Shown in pieces: positions 4,945 to 6,324 of a stretch of DNA of 6,324 bases. Position 1 is the first letter of the stretch. The number at the start of each line of letters is the position of its first letter. The notes under the pieces are model-generated. The model was not told where the DNA came from. It saw only the letters and a list, made by a program, of their open reading frames with translations, and did not search any database. Location: positions 1-6,324 of the forward strand of contig JAFTAC010000100.1 in assembly GCA_017458805.1 (NCBI GenBank), given 5' to 3'. Source of the stretch: Victivallales bacterium (GTDB lineage Bacteria > Verrucomicrobiota > Lentisphaeria > Oligosphaerales > Oligosphaeraceae). The position numbers and the translations under genes are program-made.

Positions 4945-6202
4945 AACAGATTACAGAGACTCCGTCGGGAATCACGGCAATCCGCGCCTGCGCGCCCACG
5001 ATTCCCCTGGCGATGGCAAGAGCCTCATCCAGCGTGGAAGCGGGCGTCAGGTGCATGGCACGTATCATATCGTGGCTGAAATGCGTGGTGACAACGATGA
5101 CCGTGTGGTGCTCCATAATCCGTGCGAGAATCTGGAACTGCCACTGGTCCGCCTCGGTGCGGTTGCGCGGCACCGCCAGAATGCGCCGCGTCAGCTCGGC
5201 TGGCGAAGCACACTCGGAAAGGTTCTTGTAGAAGGAATCACCCCCGCAGCCGTCGCAGCAGGAGGCCGCCAATATGATACAGCCGCCTTCGCGACAAGCA
5301 GCCTCGCCCGCTGTCATCCCCTTGACCGCCTGGTAGAGGTTCTGGTCAAGGGGGTAGCCGCCATTCGAGGTGATGACGATGTCCGACTCTGGAACGGTTA
5401 TGTGGCAATAGCCCTTCAGCCACTCGCAGCCGCTCTCGTGCGCCTTCCGAAAATCGCCTGTCACCGCGTGTACGATGCGCTTCTGGCTGTCAATGATGAC
5501 ATTGACGATGAAGGCAAGGCGCGCTGTCTGTGCAGCAAAGAGCATGTCACGGTGGATTGGGTTGTTTTCCTGGATGCCTGTCCGTGCAAACGGGCTGGCG
5601 ATGAACTCGGCGCAGTGGTTGGCGAAAACCGTCTCGCGGGAAACCACTCCAGGCAGGATGCTCTTGCGCCCGCCAGAGAAGCCCGCGAAGAAATGCGGCT
5701 CGATAAAGCCTTCCGCCACCACCAGCTCCGCCTCCATAACTAGGCGGTTGATGATGAGCCGACCGCCCGATGGCAACGTGCCTGCCTCCACCAGATTGGC
5801 TTCATCGGAGGAATCGTGCAGGACAATCCGCTCACTGGCGACAATCTCCTCGCCCAGCTTCCTCACCAGCTCCTCGTGGGTCGTCGGACGAGGGAAGCCA
5901 GTGGCCACCAAAATGGTGATGTCGATGTCGGGCTGCCCCGCACGCAGACGCTTCAGAATCTGCGGCATGATGATGCGGCTTGGTACAGGACGAGTATGGT
6001 CGCTCGTGATGACCACCACATTCCGCTTTCCCCTGGCCAGCTCCTCCAGACGCGGCGAGCCGATGGGAGTGTCCATCGCAGCCGCCACACACGCCGCTTC
6101 GTCCTGCGGAGCAGGCAGATGGCTTTCATAGACGCCGTTCAGCAGGCTGTCTTCAACCTCCGCCTCCAAAGTGCCGCGGTAATATGGAACGCTGATTCTC
6201 AT
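4931..6202 (-). CDS. larA: LarA-family nickel-pincer racemase/epimerase (lactate racemase-like)
   Basis: A 423-aa cytosolic protein of the lactate racemase (LarA, DUF2088) family. Characterised members racemise or epimerise 2-hydroxy acids (lactate, malate, phenyllactate, gluconate) using a nickel-pincer nucleotide. Seen: TSDHTRP (66-72), PHFFAGFSGGRK with H170 and K180, H196 in FANH, and GGYPLDQNLYQAVKG with K294. By my recall of Lactiplantibacillus plantarum LarA these match H174, K184 (covalent cofactor lysine), H200 (nickel ligand) and K298. The H108 position, usually in a TGxHRP motif, reads TGFPRP here (P104), so lactate racemisation is doubtful and another hydroxy-acid or sugar-acid substrate is likelier. 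The cofactor genes larB, larC and larE are not in the window. The start matches family N-termini, but there is no Shine-Dalgarno; a heptamer array begins 8 nt upstream. The last five residues, CSRTL, come from a repeat element. Confidence 0.88.
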   Translation of the reverse strand: MRISVPYYRGTLEAEVEDSLLNGVYESHLPAPQDEAACVAAAMDTPIGSPRLEELARGKRNVVVITSDHTRPVPSRIIMPQILKRLRAGQPDIDITILVATGFPRPTTHEELVRKLGEEIVASERIVLHDSSDEANLVEAGTLPSGGRLIINRLVMEAELVVAEGFIEPHFFAGFSGGRKSILPGVVSRETVFANHCAEFIASPFARTGIQENNPIHRDMLFAAQTARLAFIVNVIIDSQKRIVHAVTGDFRKAHESGCEWLKGYCHITVPESDIVITSNGGYPLDQNLYQAVKGMTAGEAACREGGCIILAASCCDGCGGDSFYKNLSECASPAELTRRILAVPRNRTEADQWQFQILARIMEHHTVIVVTTHFSHDMIRAMHLTPASTLDEALAIARGIVGAQARIAVIPDGVSVICSRTL

Positions 6203-6210
6203 ACTTTTAA

Positions 6211-6234
6211 GTGGTTAGTGGTTAGTGGTTAGTT
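6211..6234. repeat. Heptamer array, inverted block next to larA
   Basis: Three perfect GTGGTTA units plus GTT on the plus strand, the reverse complement of the array at 6249-6324. It begins 8 nt upstream of the larA ATG, so any larA mRNA starting further up has a C/A-rich CUAACCA leader in place of a Shine-Dalgarno. Confidence 0.92.
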
Positions 6235-6248
6235 AAGAGTAATGTACC

Positions 6249-6324
6249 AACCACTAACCACTAACCACTAACCACTAACCACTAACCACTAACCACTAAC
6301 CACTAACCACTAACCACTAACCAC
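6249..6324. repeat. Heptamer tandem array CTAACCA (right end of window)
   Basis: A partial AACCA, ten perfect CTAACCA units (6254-6323) and one further base, running off the window edge. There is no variation among units, which suggests recent expansion or homogenisation. Same orientation as the array at 1-30. The 14-nt spacer at 6235-6248 separates it from the inverted block at 6211-6234. Positions 6211-6230 and 6249-6268 are perfectly complementary over 20 bp, so a stable cruciform or RNA hairpin with an 18-nt loop can form. Confidence 0.95.

Noticed and set aside
1..6324. A circular element, because both ends carry the same repeat in the same orientation.
   Set aside because: A short tandem repeat makes any two ends overlap. 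An assembler stopping in two different arrays gives the same picture, and there is no replication or mobilisation gene.
6249..6324. A telomere-like end (TTAGTGG resembles TTAGGG).
   Set aside because: At a right-hand telomere the plus strand should be G-rich and run outward; here it is C-rich, and a G-rich block lies inside it. The genes are bacterial and intronless.
6211..6324. A CRISPR array.
   Set aside because: The units are 7 bp and contiguous with no spacers, and there are no cas genes.

Overview
The window carries six genes, all on the minus strand. In transcription order (high to low coordinates) they are: a LarA-type nickel-pincer racemase or epimerase (6202-4931), a secreted SGNH/GDSL hydrolase (4824-3445), a monofunctional AroQ chorismate mutase (3435-3163), an NAD-dependent nucleotide-sugar epimerase/dehydratase (3036-2065), a Gfo/Idh/MocA oxidoreductase (1947-892) and a HAD-IIB (Cof-type) phosphatase (848-15). 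All six are intact, with recognisable active-site motifs and no frameshifts. Both window ends lie inside arrays of one 7-bp repeat, CTAACCA (TGGTTAG on the coding strand). This looks like a short contig whose assembly stopped at the repeats.

The organism is bacterial. Moderately high GC, one-way gene strings with gaps of about 40-130 bp full of GC-rich palindromes, a Sec signal peptide on the hydrolase, and the mix of SGNH hydrolase, Gfo/Idh and LarA proteins suggest a Planctomycetes-Verrucomicrobia-Lentisphaerae/Kiritimatiellota type genome. That placement is inference; there is no rRNA or marker gene here.

The genes do not form one obvious pathway. Hydrolase and chorismate mutase are 9 nt apart and probably co-translated. 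The epimerase and the oxidoreductase both fit sugar or glycan metabolism, LarA fits hydroxy-acid or sugar-acid interconversion, and the HAD enzyme fits a small phosphometabolite. The other four gaps (106, 126, 117 and 43 bp) have no U-tract terminator and no clear promoter, so read-through along the string is plausible but unproven.

The most striking feature is what lies between the genes. (i) The CTAACCA heptamers: the right array changes orientation around a 14-nt spacer just upstream of larA, giving a long inverted repeat 8 nt from its ATG. (ii) A 35-bp hairpin element occurs twice in opposite orientations at 33/35 identity. (iii) A GCCGC-TAWC-GCGGC hairpin occurs twice, once nested inside a larger palindrome. 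(iv) A hairpin next to an 11-bp box, GCACAGAACAG, occurs twice. Three of the six stop codons (larA, chorismate mutase, HAD) lie inside these repeats, so the repeats supply gene ends. The heptamer necessarily carries a stop in every frame of both strands every 21 nt.
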